The notes beneath the pieces were generated by a model. That model searched no databases, had not been told where the DNA came from, and saw only the letters and a program-made list of their open reading frames with translations. DNA of 64,000 nucleotides, taken from the NCBI GenBank assembly GCA_022539475.1, contig VCMS01000031.1, forward strand, positions 124,001 through 188,000, in the 5' to 3' direction. Shown here piece after piece: positions 1-9,781 of the stretch. Position numbers and translations under genes: made by a program. Position 1 is the stretch's first letter; every line of letters starts with the position of its first letter. This DNA comes from Gracilaria domingensis (taxonomy: Eukaryota > Rhodophyta > Florideophyceae > Gracilariales > Gracilariaceae).

Positions 1-1117
1 CTGCCAGCACATCGACGCCGCGACTGAGCACGTTGGTGGTGATGAGTACGCGCGTGGTTCCAGCGCGAAATTCGTCAATGACGCGGTCCCTCTCCTCGGG
101 CGTCATGTCGCCACCGTACAGCACCGACACGGTATGTCCGTCGTTCCTCAGCCGTTGCGTGAGCGAGTGGGCCTCATGTCTGGTGCGCACAAAGATGATG
201 CTCTGCCCCAGCGCAAGCAACGCGTAAATGTCGGACAGAATGGTGAAGCGCTCCTCCTTGTTGCCCGTGTCAATGTAGTACTGTTTGACCTTGTCAAGCG
301 ACAAGGTCTCTCGTTTAATCGTAATCTGGTTGGCGTTGGGGGCGAGTTTGGTGGCCAGCCTCCGCACGGCGTCCTTGTACGTGGCGGAAAACAGCAGCAC
401 CTGCACGTCCCTCGGCAGGTTGCGCTTGATCCGGATGGTCTGATCGCCCATGCCCTGCAGATCGACCATCTCGTCGGCCTCGTCCAGCACGAGAATCCTG
501 ACGGAGGAGGTGGTGAACTTGCGCTTCTTGATAAACTCCATGACCTTTCCGGGCGTGCCGACCAGAATGTGCTCGCGAATGACGCCCGAGCTGGCGGCGG
601 CGCAGTTTTGGCGGCGCTCCTCCTCGGTGGCCTTGATGGCGAGCGCGGCGGTGGCGCGCGTGAACTTGCCCAGCGAGATGATGACGTCGCGAATCTGGCG
701 CGCCAGCTCCCTGGTGGGCACGAGGCACAGCGCCTGCGTGGTGTGGGCGTCGGTGTCGACGCGCGACAGCATGCCCAGCACGAAGGAGGCGGTTTTGCCC
801 GAGCCGTTGTGCGCCTGCGCGATGAGGTTCTTGTACTCGCCGTTGGCGGGCAGAATCATGGGCAGGCTGGTGGCCTGGATCTTGGAGGGCTTGGAGAACT
901 TCATGTGGTAGATGCCCTTCATGAGCTGCTCGGACAGGCCGAGCTGCTCGAAGGTGTTTGCCGAGTAGTAGGGCGTGGACGGGTCGGCCTGCAGCACCTG
1001 GATGCGCGACGTCTCGTCGCCCGGGTCGATGCCGGACAGCAGCTCGGGGGCGACGGAGAGCGAGAGCTCGTCGGCGCCGCCCTCGTCGGCCCAGTCCTCC
1101 TCCTCGCGCGGCGGGCG

Positions 1118-1158
<41 letters not shown>

Positions 1159-1258
1159 TGGAGGCCTTCTCGCCGGAGGGGTCGTCCGTGAGGTGGTGCG
1201 CCGGATCGGAGGGCGGGGGGGACGCCGCGTCGGCGGCGTGGCTGGGCTCGGTAGCCAT
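1..1258 (-). CDS. DBP5: DEAD-box ATP-dependent RNA helicase, DBP5/DDX19 type (3' part outside window)
   Basis: This is an mRNA-export helicase that remodels mRNPs at the cytoplasmic face of the nuclear pore. The minus-strand frame is open from an ATG at 1258 to the window edge (419 codons, C-terminus missing). Visible motifs are Q-motif region FSKPSKIQ near residue 121, motif I AHNGSGKT at about 149-156, motif Ia PTREL near 181, DEAD at 259-262, then SAT, IIFVRTR and TNVLSRGVD close to the edge. The DBP5-type sequence around the Q motif and the GTPGKVMEF segment separate it from eIF4A. The N-terminal 80 residues are low complexity, with an (AP)n run, acidic and presumably disordered. Motif VI and the C-terminus lie before position 1. 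No intron is seen. It diverges from TRM112 with 189 bp between the starts. Confidence 0.93.
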
Positions 1259-1447
1259 GGGGCGGGGGGCGGAAGGCGGGGGGAAGGCGGGGGAGGCGGG
1301 GGAGGGGGGCTATGTCGAGGGCGCTATAGGGTGGGGGGAGGGAGCGCGGCTGGAGGGGGCGGGTGCGGCGGCAGCGAGAGAGCGATTAAAAAAAAGCAGC
1401 GGCGGCGGCGGCGGTGGCGGGCGCGGCGGCGAGGCGCACGACGGACG
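1259..1447. promoter_or_regulatory. Shared divergent upstream region of DBP5 and TRM112
   Basis: The 189 bp between the two divergent ATGs must hold both 5' UTRs and both core promoters. It is G-rich on the plus strand, with a short A-run (AAAAAAAA-like, about 1386-1393) and a GGC repeat next to TRM112. No TATA box is evident. Its role as a bidirectional promoter is inferred from position only. Confidence 0.4.
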
Positions 1448-1969
1448 ATGCGGCTGCTGACGCACAACATGCTGCAATGCCCGCGCACGCGCGCGCACCC
1501 GCTGACGCTGCGCGCCGAGACGGTGGACGACGTGACGGTGCCGTTCTCGCTGCCGTTCATCCGGCGCATGCTGCCGCGGCTGCACTGGGCGGCGTTCGTG
1601 GCGGCGGCGGCGCAGCTGCCGGACGCGGCCGCGCTGGCGGCGCTGCCGGCGGCCGCGCCGGACGCGGCCGCGCTGGACGACGCGACGGCGCGCGCCATCC
1701 ACCGGCTGCTGCTGGAGTGGCACGTGGTGGACGGCTCGCTGCACGCGGCCGGCGGCGTGCGCTACGCCGTGCGCAACGGCGTGCCCAACCTGGTGCTCAC
1801 CGAGGTGGCGCGCGGCGGCGGCGGCGGCGGCGCCGACGATGAGCGCGGCGGCGACGGCGACGGCGACGGCGACGACGAGCGCGGCGGCGGCGACGGCGCC
1901 GGCGCCGACGGCGCCGGCGCCGACGGCGCCGGCGCCGACGCGCACATGCGAGAGAGAGACGCAATATAA
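1448..1969 (+). CDS. TRM112: TRM112-like methyltransferase activator subunit
   Basis: Trm112 is the small partner that stabilises and activates several methyltransferases acting on tRNA, rRNA and release factor eRF1. The 173-aa product begins MRLLTHNMLQC, the family N-terminus. It continues with the internal helices (FIRRMLPRLHWAAF) and the C-terminal block IHRLLLEWHVVDGSL and RNGVPNLVLTE. Family members are about 125-135 aa. Here two Ala-rich stretches lie in the central part, and about 55 residues of Gly/Asp/Ala repeats follow the domain. Of the zinc ligands found in yeast Trm112, one Cys (position 11) remains and the C-terminal pair is absent, as in several other lineages. The frame stays open upstream into the DBP5 promoter, but homology starts exactly at this ATG. 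Confidence 0.9.
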   Translation: MRLLTHNMLQCPRTRAHPLTLRAETVDDVTVPFSLPFIRRMLPRLHWAAFVAAAAQLPDAAALAALPAAAPDAAALDDATARAIHRLLLEWHVVDGSLHAAGGVRYAVRNGVPNLVLTEVARGGGGGGADDERGGDGDGDGDDERGGGDGAGADGAGADGAGADAHMRERDAI

Positions 1970-1974
1970 ATAAA
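1969..1974 (+). terminator. Canonical polyadenylation signal overlapping the TRM112 stop
   Basis: AATAAA begins at the last base of the TAA stop codon. This is the only A/T-rich patch in the surrounding GC-rich DNA. The next ATG is only 68 bp past the stop, so this is the likely 3' end signal. It could also serve as a TATA-like sequence (ATATAAATAAA) for the next gene. Confidence 0.45.
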
Positions 1975-2036
1975 GCAACGCCACCGCCACCATCTTCGAT
2001 CGAGAGCGCGTGTACCGCCGACGAGCGAGCGGCAGC

Positions 2037-2666
2037 ATGCGTCTGCTGCAGCAGCTGCGCGAGCTGCGCGCCGCGCAGCGCGCGCTGCGCCTGTCGCAGC
2101 ACCGCGCGTCGCTGCGGCTCAAGCGCGCGGCCGTGCGCGCGGCCGTGCTGCACGAGCTGCGCGCCGCGCGCCTGTCGCAGCTGCACGCGCACGTGCAGGC
2201 GGCGCGCGCCGCCGCGCGCGTCGCCGCGCTGCGCGACGTGCTGGCGCGCGTGCTGGCGCGCCGCGCCGCGCTGCGCGCCGCCGCCGCCGCGCGCGGCGCG
2301 CCGCCGCCGCCGCCGCCGCCGCCGCGCGGCACGCCGGCGCAGCGCGCGTTCAAGGCGCGCGTGGCGGCGCGCGCGGACGCGCTGGTGCGCGCGGCCGGCG
2401 GCGGCGACGGCGGCGCGGCCGCGCGGCTGCTGCGCGAGGAGCTGCGGCGCGGCGTGCAGCACGCGCCGCTGAGCGGCGAGGACGGCGCGCAGATGGGCGC
2501 GCAGCTGGTGGCCGCGCTGGCGGCGGACGCCGGGCTGGCGCGCCACGAGCTGGACGCGCTGCTGCGCGCCGCGGAGCGCGGCGGCGGCGGCGCCGACGGC
2601 GACGACGCGCTGCGCCGCGCCGTCATGCGCCGCTTCGAGCCGCCGCCGCCGCCGCGCCAAATTTAA
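2037..2666 (+). CDS. Unrecognised Ala/Arg-rich coiled-coil protein
   Basis: This is an open frame of 209 aa starting at the first ATG, 67 bp after TRM112. The first 80 residues are a heptad-like Leu/Arg/Ala helix (LLQQLRELRAAQRAL and onward), probably a coiled coil. A poly-Pro linker follows, then a second helical segment rich in Ala and Arg, and a Pro-rich end. I do not recognise a family. Reasons to call it real are the tight, regular spacing between TRM112 and FAM98 and the absence of stops. Caution is needed because stops are rare by chance at such GC content in any frame. The helix looks strongly basic. Confidence 0.6.
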   Translation: MRLLQQLRELRAAQRALRLSQHRASLRLKRAAVRAAVLHELRAARLSQLHAHVQAARAAARVAALRDVLARVLARRAALRAAAAARGAPPPPPPPPRGTPAQRAFKARVAARADALVRAAGGGDGGAAARLLREELRRGVQHAPLSGEDGAQMGAQLVAALAADAGLARHELDALLRAAERGGGGADGDDALRRAVMRRFEPPPPPRQI

Positions 2667-2720
2667 GCGCGCCGCGCGCGCGCGCGCGCGCCGCCGTCGC
2701 GCGCCGCCGTCGGCGCAAAC

Positions 2721-3495
2721 ATGGCGCGCCGCGTCGAGCTGTCCGCCGCGCTGCTGGGGCTGCCGCCGCCGACGGACGCGCCGTCGCACGCGGCGTTCGT
2801 CGCCACCGCGCTGTCCGAGCTGGCGCCGGCCAGCACCATCGCGGCCGCGCTGCCGCGCGTGGCGCTGCGCGGCGTGGGCTTCGACGGCGACGCGGCCGAC
2901 GCCGCCGCCGTCACGCGCTTCCTGCTCTCCACGCTGCAGACGCACCGCGCGCTGCAGGCGGCGCGCGCCGCCGCGCCGCCGCGCGCCGCGCCGGACGACG
3001 CGCGCCTCACGGCCGCGCTGTCGCGGCTGGCGGGCCTCTACGCGCTGCCGCCGCCGCCGCGCGCCGCGCACGCCGCCTTCGGCGCCGCCGACGTCGCCGC
3101 GCTCGCGCGCGCCGCCGCCGCCGCCGCGCGCGCGCGCGCCGACGCGCCGCGCGTGCGCGCGCTGGGCGCGCCGCTGCTGGCGCCCGGCGCGGCCGCCGCC
3201 GCGTGCGCGTCGGCGCACGCGGCGGCCGCCGCGCGCGCGCTGCAGCGCGAGCACGCGCTGCGGCGGCGCATGCTGCTCACGCGGCTGCGCGTGACGGTGG
3301 CGGCGTTCGAGCGGCGCGCGCGCGCGCGCGCGCGCGCGCCGCGGCTGCGCTTCGAGGCGGCGCGGCTGCGCGCGGCGCGGCTGGCGGAGCGCGGCGAGAC
3401 GGGCGCGGACGCGGTGCGCGTGAGCGTGTACGAGGCGGTGGCGGCGCGGCGCTGCGCGCTGGCGGACGCGCCGGTGGCGGCGCGCGCGGCGGCGC

Positions 3496-3526
<31 letters not shown>

Positions 3527-3680
3527 CGCGCTCAAGCGCTTCGTGATGGGCGACGTGCCCGACCGCGGCGGGCGCGTGGCGGCGCGCGCGGGCGCCATGC
3601 CGCCGCTGCGGCGGCGCGTGGCGGCGGCGGGCAAGCGCGCGGGCAAGCCGCGCGGCAACAAGAACAAGCGGCGCGCATAG
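2721..3680 (+). CDS. FAM98: FAM98 family protein (tRNA-ligase complex-associated)
   Basis: In animals FAM98 proteins bind DDX1, RTCB and CGI-99 in the tRNA splicing ligase complex. The 319-aa product shows the two best family blocks: the helix REHALRRRMLLTRLRVTVAAF at about 173-194, matching the conserved arginine-rich LxxRLxVTVxxF helix, and MGDVPDRGGR at 276-285, followed by MPP and a basic Gly/Arg/Lys tail. The N-terminal 110 residues fit the helical FAM98 N-terminal domain. Composition is extreme (Ala and Arg dominate), with a run of nine Gly before the signature. The start is 54 bp after the previous stop. The gene converges on DPE2 with 42 bp between stops. Confidence 0.87.
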
Positions 3681-3722
3681 CGCAGGCGGTACAACAAAGT
3701 TGCGCGCCTTGTTTTACGTGCG

Positions 3723-6586
3723 TCAGTACACGCGGCCGCGGCCGGCGGCGTCGTTGAGCGCGCGCAGGCGCGCGACAAACGCGGCGTTGGCGGCGAGCTC
3801 GGCGACGTCGAGGTGCAGGCGGAAGCTCCAGTTGCGGCCGGCGCGCGCCGGGTCGTTGATCTGCTCGTCGGCGGCGCGCGCGCGGCGCAGGCGGGCGTCC
3901 ACGGCGAGCAGGTCCTGCAGCGGGAAGATGGCCCACATGGCCGGGCTGGCCAGGTGGTCGGCCAGCGCCCACTCGGCGACGGCGGGCTCGCAGCCGCGCG
4001 GCGGCTCGGTGGCGGCGGGGCGCGCCATGAGCGTGGCCCAGTAGCGGCGGCGCTGCGGCGGCGGCAGCGCCTCCCACCAGCCGCGGAAGGTGCTGGTGTC
4101 GTGCGACGACGTGGTCGCCACGCACGCGTAGCCGTAGTGGCGCGGCGCGCCAAACTCGCCGCCGCCGGCGGCCGGCATGCGCTGCACGGCCAGCCGCAGG
4201 ATGCCCGTGGCGGCCATCACCGCCGGCACGCAGCGCGGCACCAGCCCCAGGTCCTCGCCGCACACCAGCATGCGGCTGGCCGCCTTCATCATGGGCAGCC
4301 GCTCCAGCCCGTTGCGCCGCCACAGCGCGTCCTGCCGCGGCTGCATGTACTCGTCGTGCAGCCGCTGCAGCGCGGCGCGCCACTCGCGCGACGGCAGCTC
4401 CGCGAAGCTCGACGTGCGCTGCAGCGCGAAGCGCGGGTGGAACAGCTGCGCGTCCTCCGCGTCGCGCAGCAGACACACGTTGTTGAGCAGCGCGAACATG
4501 TGCCGCAGCACGCGCGCGCCGTACTGCCGCTCCTTCTCCGGCGCGTCGCGCGGCAGCGCCAGCGCGCGCTCCATCTTCGCCTCCGAGTCGTACGCCGCCC
4601 TGAACTGCAGCCGCCCGTAGTACGGCTCGAAGAACTTGTCGCGCATCTGGCGCCAGTCGTCCGCAAACATCTCCTGCAGAAAGCCCTCGCGCACGTACGG
4701 CCGCGTGTAGCGCTCCACGTCCCACAGCCCCAGCGACTCCAGCTCCTGCCGCGTGATGGCGTGCGCCGGGTAGAAGCGCCCGCCCATGCCGGTGCGGCAG
4801 CTGGCGGGCATCTCCCAGGTGCGGAAGAAGCCCAGGATGTGGTCGATGCGGTACGCGTGAAAGTAGTGGCTCATGTGCTGCAGCCGGCAGCGCCACCACG
4901 CGTAGTTGTCCTTCTTCATCGCGTCCCAGTGGTACGTCGGGAACGCCCAGTTCTGCCCCTGCGCCGAGAAGTAGTCGGGCGGCGCGCCCACCTGCATGTG
5001 CAGCCGGAACAGGTGCGGGTTGGTCCAGGTGTCGGCGCAGTAGCGGTTCACGCCGATGGGCAGGTCGCCCTTGAAGATCACCTGGTGCTCGGCCGCGTAC
5101 TCGGCCGCCGCCTTGAGCTGCTGGTGCAGGTGGAACTGCACGTAGTACGTCAGCGCCAGGTACTCAAAGTGGAACGAGTCGGGCGACGCCAGCTCCTTCA
5201 TCTGCGCCAGCGACACATGGCTGCGCGCGCCCCACTCGTCGTAGTTGCAGCTGCCGTTGATCTGCATGAAGAAGCGGAACAGCGCGTACGGCACCAGCCA
5301 GCCCTGGTGCTGCTCAAACCACTCCAGGAACGGCTGCGACTGCAGAAAGCGCTCGCGCTGCAGCTTGTACATGCTCTTGATAAAGTAGTTCTTGGCGCTG
5401 ATCATCTTCATGTAGTCGATCTGCGGCAGCGCGTTGAGCGCCTCGCGCTTCTGCTCGTACTCGCGCCGCAGCCGCGGCGGCATGTCGCCCAGCGCCTCGA
5501 TGTTGAGGTACTGCGGGTGCAGCGCAAAGCTGGACACGGCCGAGTACGGGGAGCAGTCCATGTAGCTGTTGTGCGCGCGCGTGTCGTTGACGGGCAGCAG
5601 CTGCAGCAGCTGGTAGCCCGCCTTGGAGCAAAAGTCCACCATGTCCGGCAGGTCGGTGAACTCGCCGACGCCCAGCGAGCGCTTGGAGCGGATGGAGAAC
5701 ACGGGCAGCGCCACGCCGGCGCCCTTCCAGCGGCGCTCAAACTCGAACGGCTTCTCGCTGGGCGCCACCACCACCGGCAGCGGCGCGTCCGGCGGCGCGT
5801 CAGGCGCCGCGGCGGCCGCGGCGGCCGCGCGCACGAACTGGGCGTCGTGGTCGTTGAGCTCGAGCTGGCGGCGCACGGCGTCCTCCAGCAGCAGCACGCC
5901 GTCGCGGCGGATGATGAAGCGGTACTCCACGCGGCGCGTGCCGGCGCCAAACGCGACGTGCACGCTCCACTCGGGCGCGCGGAAGGCGCTGAGCGCGACG
6001 GCGGCGGCGACGTCGCCGGCGCCCAGCTGCTCGCACTCGCCCAGCACGCACACCTCGTCGCCCTGGCGCACGCGCGGCACAAACACGTCGAAGCGCGCCA
6101 CAAACGCGGCGCCGCGCAGGCGGCGCGCGGCGGCGACGGCCGGGCGGTACGCGGCGGCCAGGAACAGCTTGACGCCGGGGCGCGGCACGCGGAACAGCAC
6201 GTCGGTGAAGGCGGAGGTGGAAAACACGTCGCGCTCCAGCGGCGGCGTGGCGCGCCACACGTCGCGCAGCAGCACGCGCTGGCCGGGCTCGGCCGCGGTG
6301 AGGTCGACGTCGCGGAAGGCGCCGGCCTCCCAGTGCACGTCGTCGCCGTCGCGCAGCCCGTACTTGTAGCGCACGCGGCGCGCGGGCGCGCGCGGCGCGG
6401 CGCGCGACAGCGCCCACACGCCCGGCGGCTCGAACGCCATGGGCTGCGCGGCGCGCGCGGCGCACGGCGGCGGCGCGGCCGCGTCGACGTCGGCCTGCAC
6501 GCACAGCACGATGGCCTGGCCGAACGCGGTGGCGGCCGTGACGCAGAAGCGCAGCGTCGGCGGCGGCGGCGCCGGTGGCGGCGCTT

Positions 6587-6631
<45 letters not shown>

Positions 6632-6719
6632 GGCGCGAGGGCGCGGCGGCGCGGGCAAAGTGGGCGCTCATGAGCGACGCGAGGTCGCGCGTGCCGTTGG
6701 CGAGCGCGGCGGGCGGCAT
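3723..6719 (-). CDS. DPE2: 4-alpha-glucanotransferase, DPE2 type (tandem CBM20 + GH77)
   Basis: DPE2 transfers glucosyl units from maltose to glycogen or heteroglycan in the cytosol, a step in use of starch-derived maltose. The product is 998 aa; plant DPE2 is about 955. After a poly-Ala/Pro leader come two starch-binding CBM20 modules, about residues 55-150 and 205-290 (VCVLGECEQLGAG in the second). The GH77 domain follows. The catalytic nucleophile is D626 in YRIDHILGFF, the acid/base is E822 in CGEDLG, and the third Asp is D874 in SSHDTSTFRGWW. The long stretch between D626 and E822 holds the insertion typical of DPE2. No targeting peptide is clear. It diverges from V-ATPase B. Confidence 0.94.
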
Positions 6720-7311
6720 GGCGGCGGCGCGCGGCGGCGGAGGGCGCGCGCGGCGGGTGGCGGGCGCGCGGGGCGGCGATGGTCGGCGCGCGCGCCGCGG
6801 TGCTCCCCCGCGCGCGCGAGCTCATCAATGCTGATTCGCCGCGCGTGGCGTGTCAGCGCGCGCGCGCCTCGCCGCCACACGTCGCGCACGCGGCACACGG
6901 CCGCCACGCGGCACACGCCGCCCACGCCGCCCACGCCGCCCACGCCGCGCAGTCCGTTGGCGCCGCGCCAGCTGCCAGCCGCTGCGCGGGACGCGCGCCG
7001 CGCGCGCCGCGCGCTGGCAGCGACGCGCATTGCGCCACCCCCGCCGCGGTCCGTTATTCGCCGCGCCCATCGCGCCGCCCGCCCCGCCGCCCGCCGCCGC
7101 CGCGCCTCCCCCCCGGCCCCGCCCCGCGCGCCCCCTCCGCTGCTCGTTCGCGCGGCGCTCAGTGCTGTGCCCGCCCGCTCCCGTGCCGTTGCTGCGCGCC
7201 CGTCCGTTGCGTCTCGCCCGCCCGCCCTCCCTTTTCTTGCCTTCTCCCCCCCCCCACCGTCTTGCGTCCGTCCTCAGTTCGCACTCCCCGTCCCCCCCCC
7301 CCCCCGTCGCC
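6720..7311. promoter_or_regulatory. Shared upstream region of DPE2 and V-ATPase B
   Basis: 592 bp between divergent starts. The half next to V-ATPase B is strongly pyrimidine-rich on the plus strand (long C and CT runs at about 7040-7310), ending GTCGCCATGG, a good start context. The middle holds a short tandem CACGCCGCC repeat at about 6905-6945. A TCCTCAG after the C-tract at about 7270 resembles a 3' splice site, so a 5'-UTR intron is possible, but I see no clear donor. Confidence 0.4.
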
Positions 7312-8820
7312 ATGGCTGCCGAGTCGATCACCTCCAAGATGGAGGCCTTCAACATCAACAAGGCCGCCGCCGAGCAAGACTTTGTGCTCAAGCCGCGCCT
7401 GGACTACCGCACCGTGTCCGCCGTCAACGGCCCGCTCGTCGTGCTGGACAACGTCAAGTTCCCGCGCTACGCCGAGATCGTCACCCTCACCCTGGGCGAC
7501 GGCTCCAAGCGCCGCGGCCAGGTGCTGGAGGTCGACGGCAAAAGGGCCGTCGTCCAGGTCTTCGAGGGCACCACCGGCATCGACAACCGCAACACCCACG
7601 TCGAGTTCTCCGGCGAAATCATGAAGACGCCCGTGTCCAGGGACATGCTCGGCCGCGTCTTCAACGGATCGGGCAAGCCCATCGACAACGGCCCGCCCGT
7701 CATCCCGGAGGCCTACCTGGACATTGCCGGCTCCTCCATCAACCCGCAGTCCCGAACCTACCCCGAGGAGATGATTCAGACCGGAATCTCCACCATCGAT
7801 GTCATGAACTCCATTGCGCGCGGCCAGAAGATCCCGCTCTTCAGCGCCGCCGGCCTGCCTCACAACGAGGTCGCCGCCCAGATCTGTCGCCAGGCCGGGC
7901 TCGTCAAGAACGCCGAGCACGGCGACGGCGAGGACGCCGACTTTGCCATCGTGTTCGCCGCCATGGGAGTCAACATGGAGGCCGCGCGCTTCTTCAGGCA
8001 GGACTTTGAGGAGAACGGCGCCATGGGCAAGGTCACGCTCTTCCTCAACCTGGCCAACGACCCCACCATCGAACGTATCGTCACGCCGCGCCTCGCCCTC
8101 ACCGCCGCCGAGTACCTCGCGTACGAGTGCGGCATGCACGTGCTCGTCATCCTCACCGACATGAGCTCGTACGCTGACGCGCTTCGAGAGGTGTCGGCCG
8201 CGCGTGAGGAGGTGCCGGGTCGCCGTGGATACCCGGGTTACATGTACACCGATCTGGCCACCATCTACGAACGTGCCGGCCGCGTGGAGGGCCGCCCGGG
8301 CTCCATCACGCAGCTGCCCATTCTCACCATGCCCAACGATGACATCACGCATCCCATCCCCGATCTCACGGGCTACATTACGGAGGGTCAGATCTACCTG
8401 GATCGCCAGCTGCACAACCGTCAGATCTACCCGCCCATCAACGTGCTGCCGTCGCTGTCGCGTCTGATGAAGTCCGCCATCGGCGAGGGCATGACGCGCA
8501 GGGACCACGGTGACGTGTCCAATCAGCTGTACGCCGGCTACGCCATTGGAAAGGATGTGATTGCCATGAAGGCTGTGGTGGGTGAGGAGGCGCTGTCGCC
8601 CGACGATCTGCTGTACCTGGAGTTCCACGACAAGTTCGAGAAGAAGTTCGTGGCGCAGGGCGCGTACGAGATCAGGGACGTGTTCGCGTCGCTGGACTTG
8701 GCGTGGTCGCTGCTGCGCACGTTCCCGCAGAACATGCTGAGACGTATCCCCGGCAAGGTGCTCAAGGAGTACTACCACCGAAAGGGCGCCGAGACGGAGG
8801 AGACACCCGCTGCCGAGTGA
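7312..8820 (+). CDS. VMA2: V-type H+-ATPase subunit B
   Basis: This is the non-catalytic nucleotide-site subunit of the V1 sector, which drives proton pumping into vacuoles and other acidic compartments. The 502-aa product matches the family length (about 480-515) from end to end. It has an N-terminal beta-barrel ([20 protein letters not shown]), the degenerate P-loop region [16 protein letters not shown] near residue 175-190, the block [20 protein letters not shown], and the ATPase alpha/beta signature [11 protein letters not shown] from residue 380. The chosen ATG sits in an ACC/GCC-type context and gives the usual short N-terminus. No introns. Codon use becomes less extreme than in the preceding genes, as expected of a highly expressed gene. 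Confidence 0.98.
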   Translation: MAAESITSKMEAFNINKAAAEQDFVLKPRLDYRTVSAVNGPLVVLDNVKFPRYAEIVTLTLGDGSKRRGQVLEVDGKRAVVQVFEGTTGIDNRNTHVEFSGEIMKTPVSRDMLGRVFNGSGKPIDNGPPVIPEAYLDIAGSSINPQSRTYPEEMIQTGISTIDVMNSIARGQKIPLFSAAGLPHNEVAAQICRQAGLVKNAEHGDGEDADFAIVFAAMGVNMEAARFFRQDFEENGAMGKVTLFLNLANDPTIERIVTPRLALTAAEYLAYECGMHVLVILTDMSSYADALREVSAAREEVPGRRGYPGYMYTDLATIYERAGRVEGRPGSITQLPILTMPNDDITHPIPDLTGYITEGQIYLDRQLHNRQIYPPINVLPSLSRLMKSAIGEGMTRRDHGDVSNQLYAGYAIGKDVIAMKAVVGEEALSPDDLLYLEFHDKFEKKFVAQGAYEIRDVFASLDLAWSLLRTFPQNMLRRIPGKVLKEYYHRKGAETEETPAAE

Positions 8821-9283
8821 CTGCACTGCGTTACGTAACACGGTTAGAGCACTTTTCCGCGATTCTTTTTTGGGTGACAGCTTGGGACAGTGCTCGTCGT
8901 CGTCGTCAACCTGTCGCGCTAGGCGCCAGGCTGACTCGGGCGCGTGCTGCACGTACATTGCTGTGCTTTTTTTAACATAAAATATTTTAAATGCGTCTGA
9001 CTTGCTTTCGAAGCACATTCGTACCGACTTCTCCTTCGCCTGATATCTGAGTTTTGTTGCTGGTCGAAGAGGGCGGCGAGAAGCAAGCCATGTTCCAGGC
9101 AATAATCTTGAATCAGAGGTTCTTGACACCCTACGCACCCCGAATTGTAGCCGCAGATAGGTCTACTACGAGGGAGCGCTTTATTGCGTGCGGTCTCCCC
9201 TCACTTTGCGCGTCAAGCGGGTAAGAGAGGAGGGCTCAGCCCCTTGTCGCCAAGAAGCTTTGCGGATCTTCACCTTACTCCGG
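8821..9283. other. V-ATPase B 3' flank and GC transition
   Basis: No gene seen. The stretch holds the V-ATPase 3' UTR, with an A/T-rich patch (ACATAAAATATTTTAAAT) at about 8975-8993 that may direct 3' end formation. Base composition changes here from extreme GC to near-balanced. Confidence 0.5.
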
Positions 9284-9781
9284 TCAGCATCTTCCTCCAC
9301 AAACTCCCCATGCCACTCCACTACCACCAATAGGACTTATTACGCCATTTTCGTCACTGTCGCTACCGGAAGCAGTGGCATTTGTTGCCATATAACACCA
9401 ATTTTTATAAGGATGGAATGGCCCAAAAAGCTGATCAAGCGTCGGCGACGGTATGCGGGGAGGCGCAAAGTCCTGTATAAGTGTGCCCCGAATTGGAAAG
9501 ATGTTAGATTCGATTGGAAATGATTTCAACACATCGAACACAACGTAGTCTTCATGGAGATTCTTATACATTAAGTACGGATCAAAAACAGTCGTCCAGG
9601 AGATTGAAAGGAAAGTAACGTGAGCTTGATCGCCGGAAAACCCTGGACAAGATATGAGGTCTCCACCCTGAGCAACGCAACCATCTCGGGGAGTACAGAT
9701 AACCGTATGTTCAATACGTTGAGAGCGTACGAGGCCAAATAGCAAAGCGAACAAAACAAAAGTCGGTGCTTCGAACCTCAT
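9284..9781 (-). CDS. Small secreted six-cysteine protein, copy A
   Basis: A 165-aa product with a clear signal peptide (residues 1-20, MRFEAPTFVLFALLFGLVRS). Its mature part carries six Cys at 29, 35, 45, 129, 161 and 165. The family is unrecognised. Its paralogue at 15680-16162 keeps all six Cys and the blocks CTPxDGC, CPGxxGDQxHVTFL, NLxxDYxVFDVxKxF, HPYKxWCY and WGxCGxxC. The ATG at 9781 is the first in frame after the 5' stop and yields the signal peptide; the frame extends only three non-ATG codons further. It diverges from membrane protein copy A. An A/T box TTAAATAATGCC on the plus strand (TATTTAA on the coding strand), about 90 bp upstream, is also found upstream of the paralogue. Confidence 0.74.
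   Translation of the reverse strand: MRFEAPTFVLFALLFGLVRSQRIEHTVICTPRDGCVAQGGDLISCPGFSGDQAHVTFLSISWTTVFDPYLMYKNLHEDYVVFDVLKSFPIESNIFPIRGTLIQDFAPPRIPSPTLDQLFGPFHPYKNWCYMATNATASGSDSDENGVISPIGGSGVAWGVCGGRC

Noticed and set aside
134-1447. Long plus-strand ORF running through the DBP5 gene into TRM112
   Set aside because: It is the complement of the DBP5 coding region and its promoter; only the part from 1448 shows protein homology.
1310-3254. Large minus-strand ORFs opposite TRM112, the coiled-coil gene and FAM98
   Set aside because: Arg/Ala low-complexity shadows caused by extreme GC content; no motif, and they overlap genes with real homology.
3813-7300. A 1398-codon plus-strand ORF opposite DPE2
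   Set aside because: Antisense shadow of DPE2; composition is His/Arg/Ala repeats and it shifts into V-ATPase B out of frame.
7270-7311. 5'-UTR intron acceptor before V-ATPase B
   Set aside because: A CT-tract plus CAG exists, but no matching donor is evident and the other genes lack introns.
7159-9138. 659-codon minus ORF opposite V-ATPase B
   Set aside because: Antisense shadow of a highly conserved gene with strong GC bias.
9188-9523. Plus-strand ORF antisense to secreted gene A
   Set aside because: The opposite strand has a signal peptide and a conserved paralogue.
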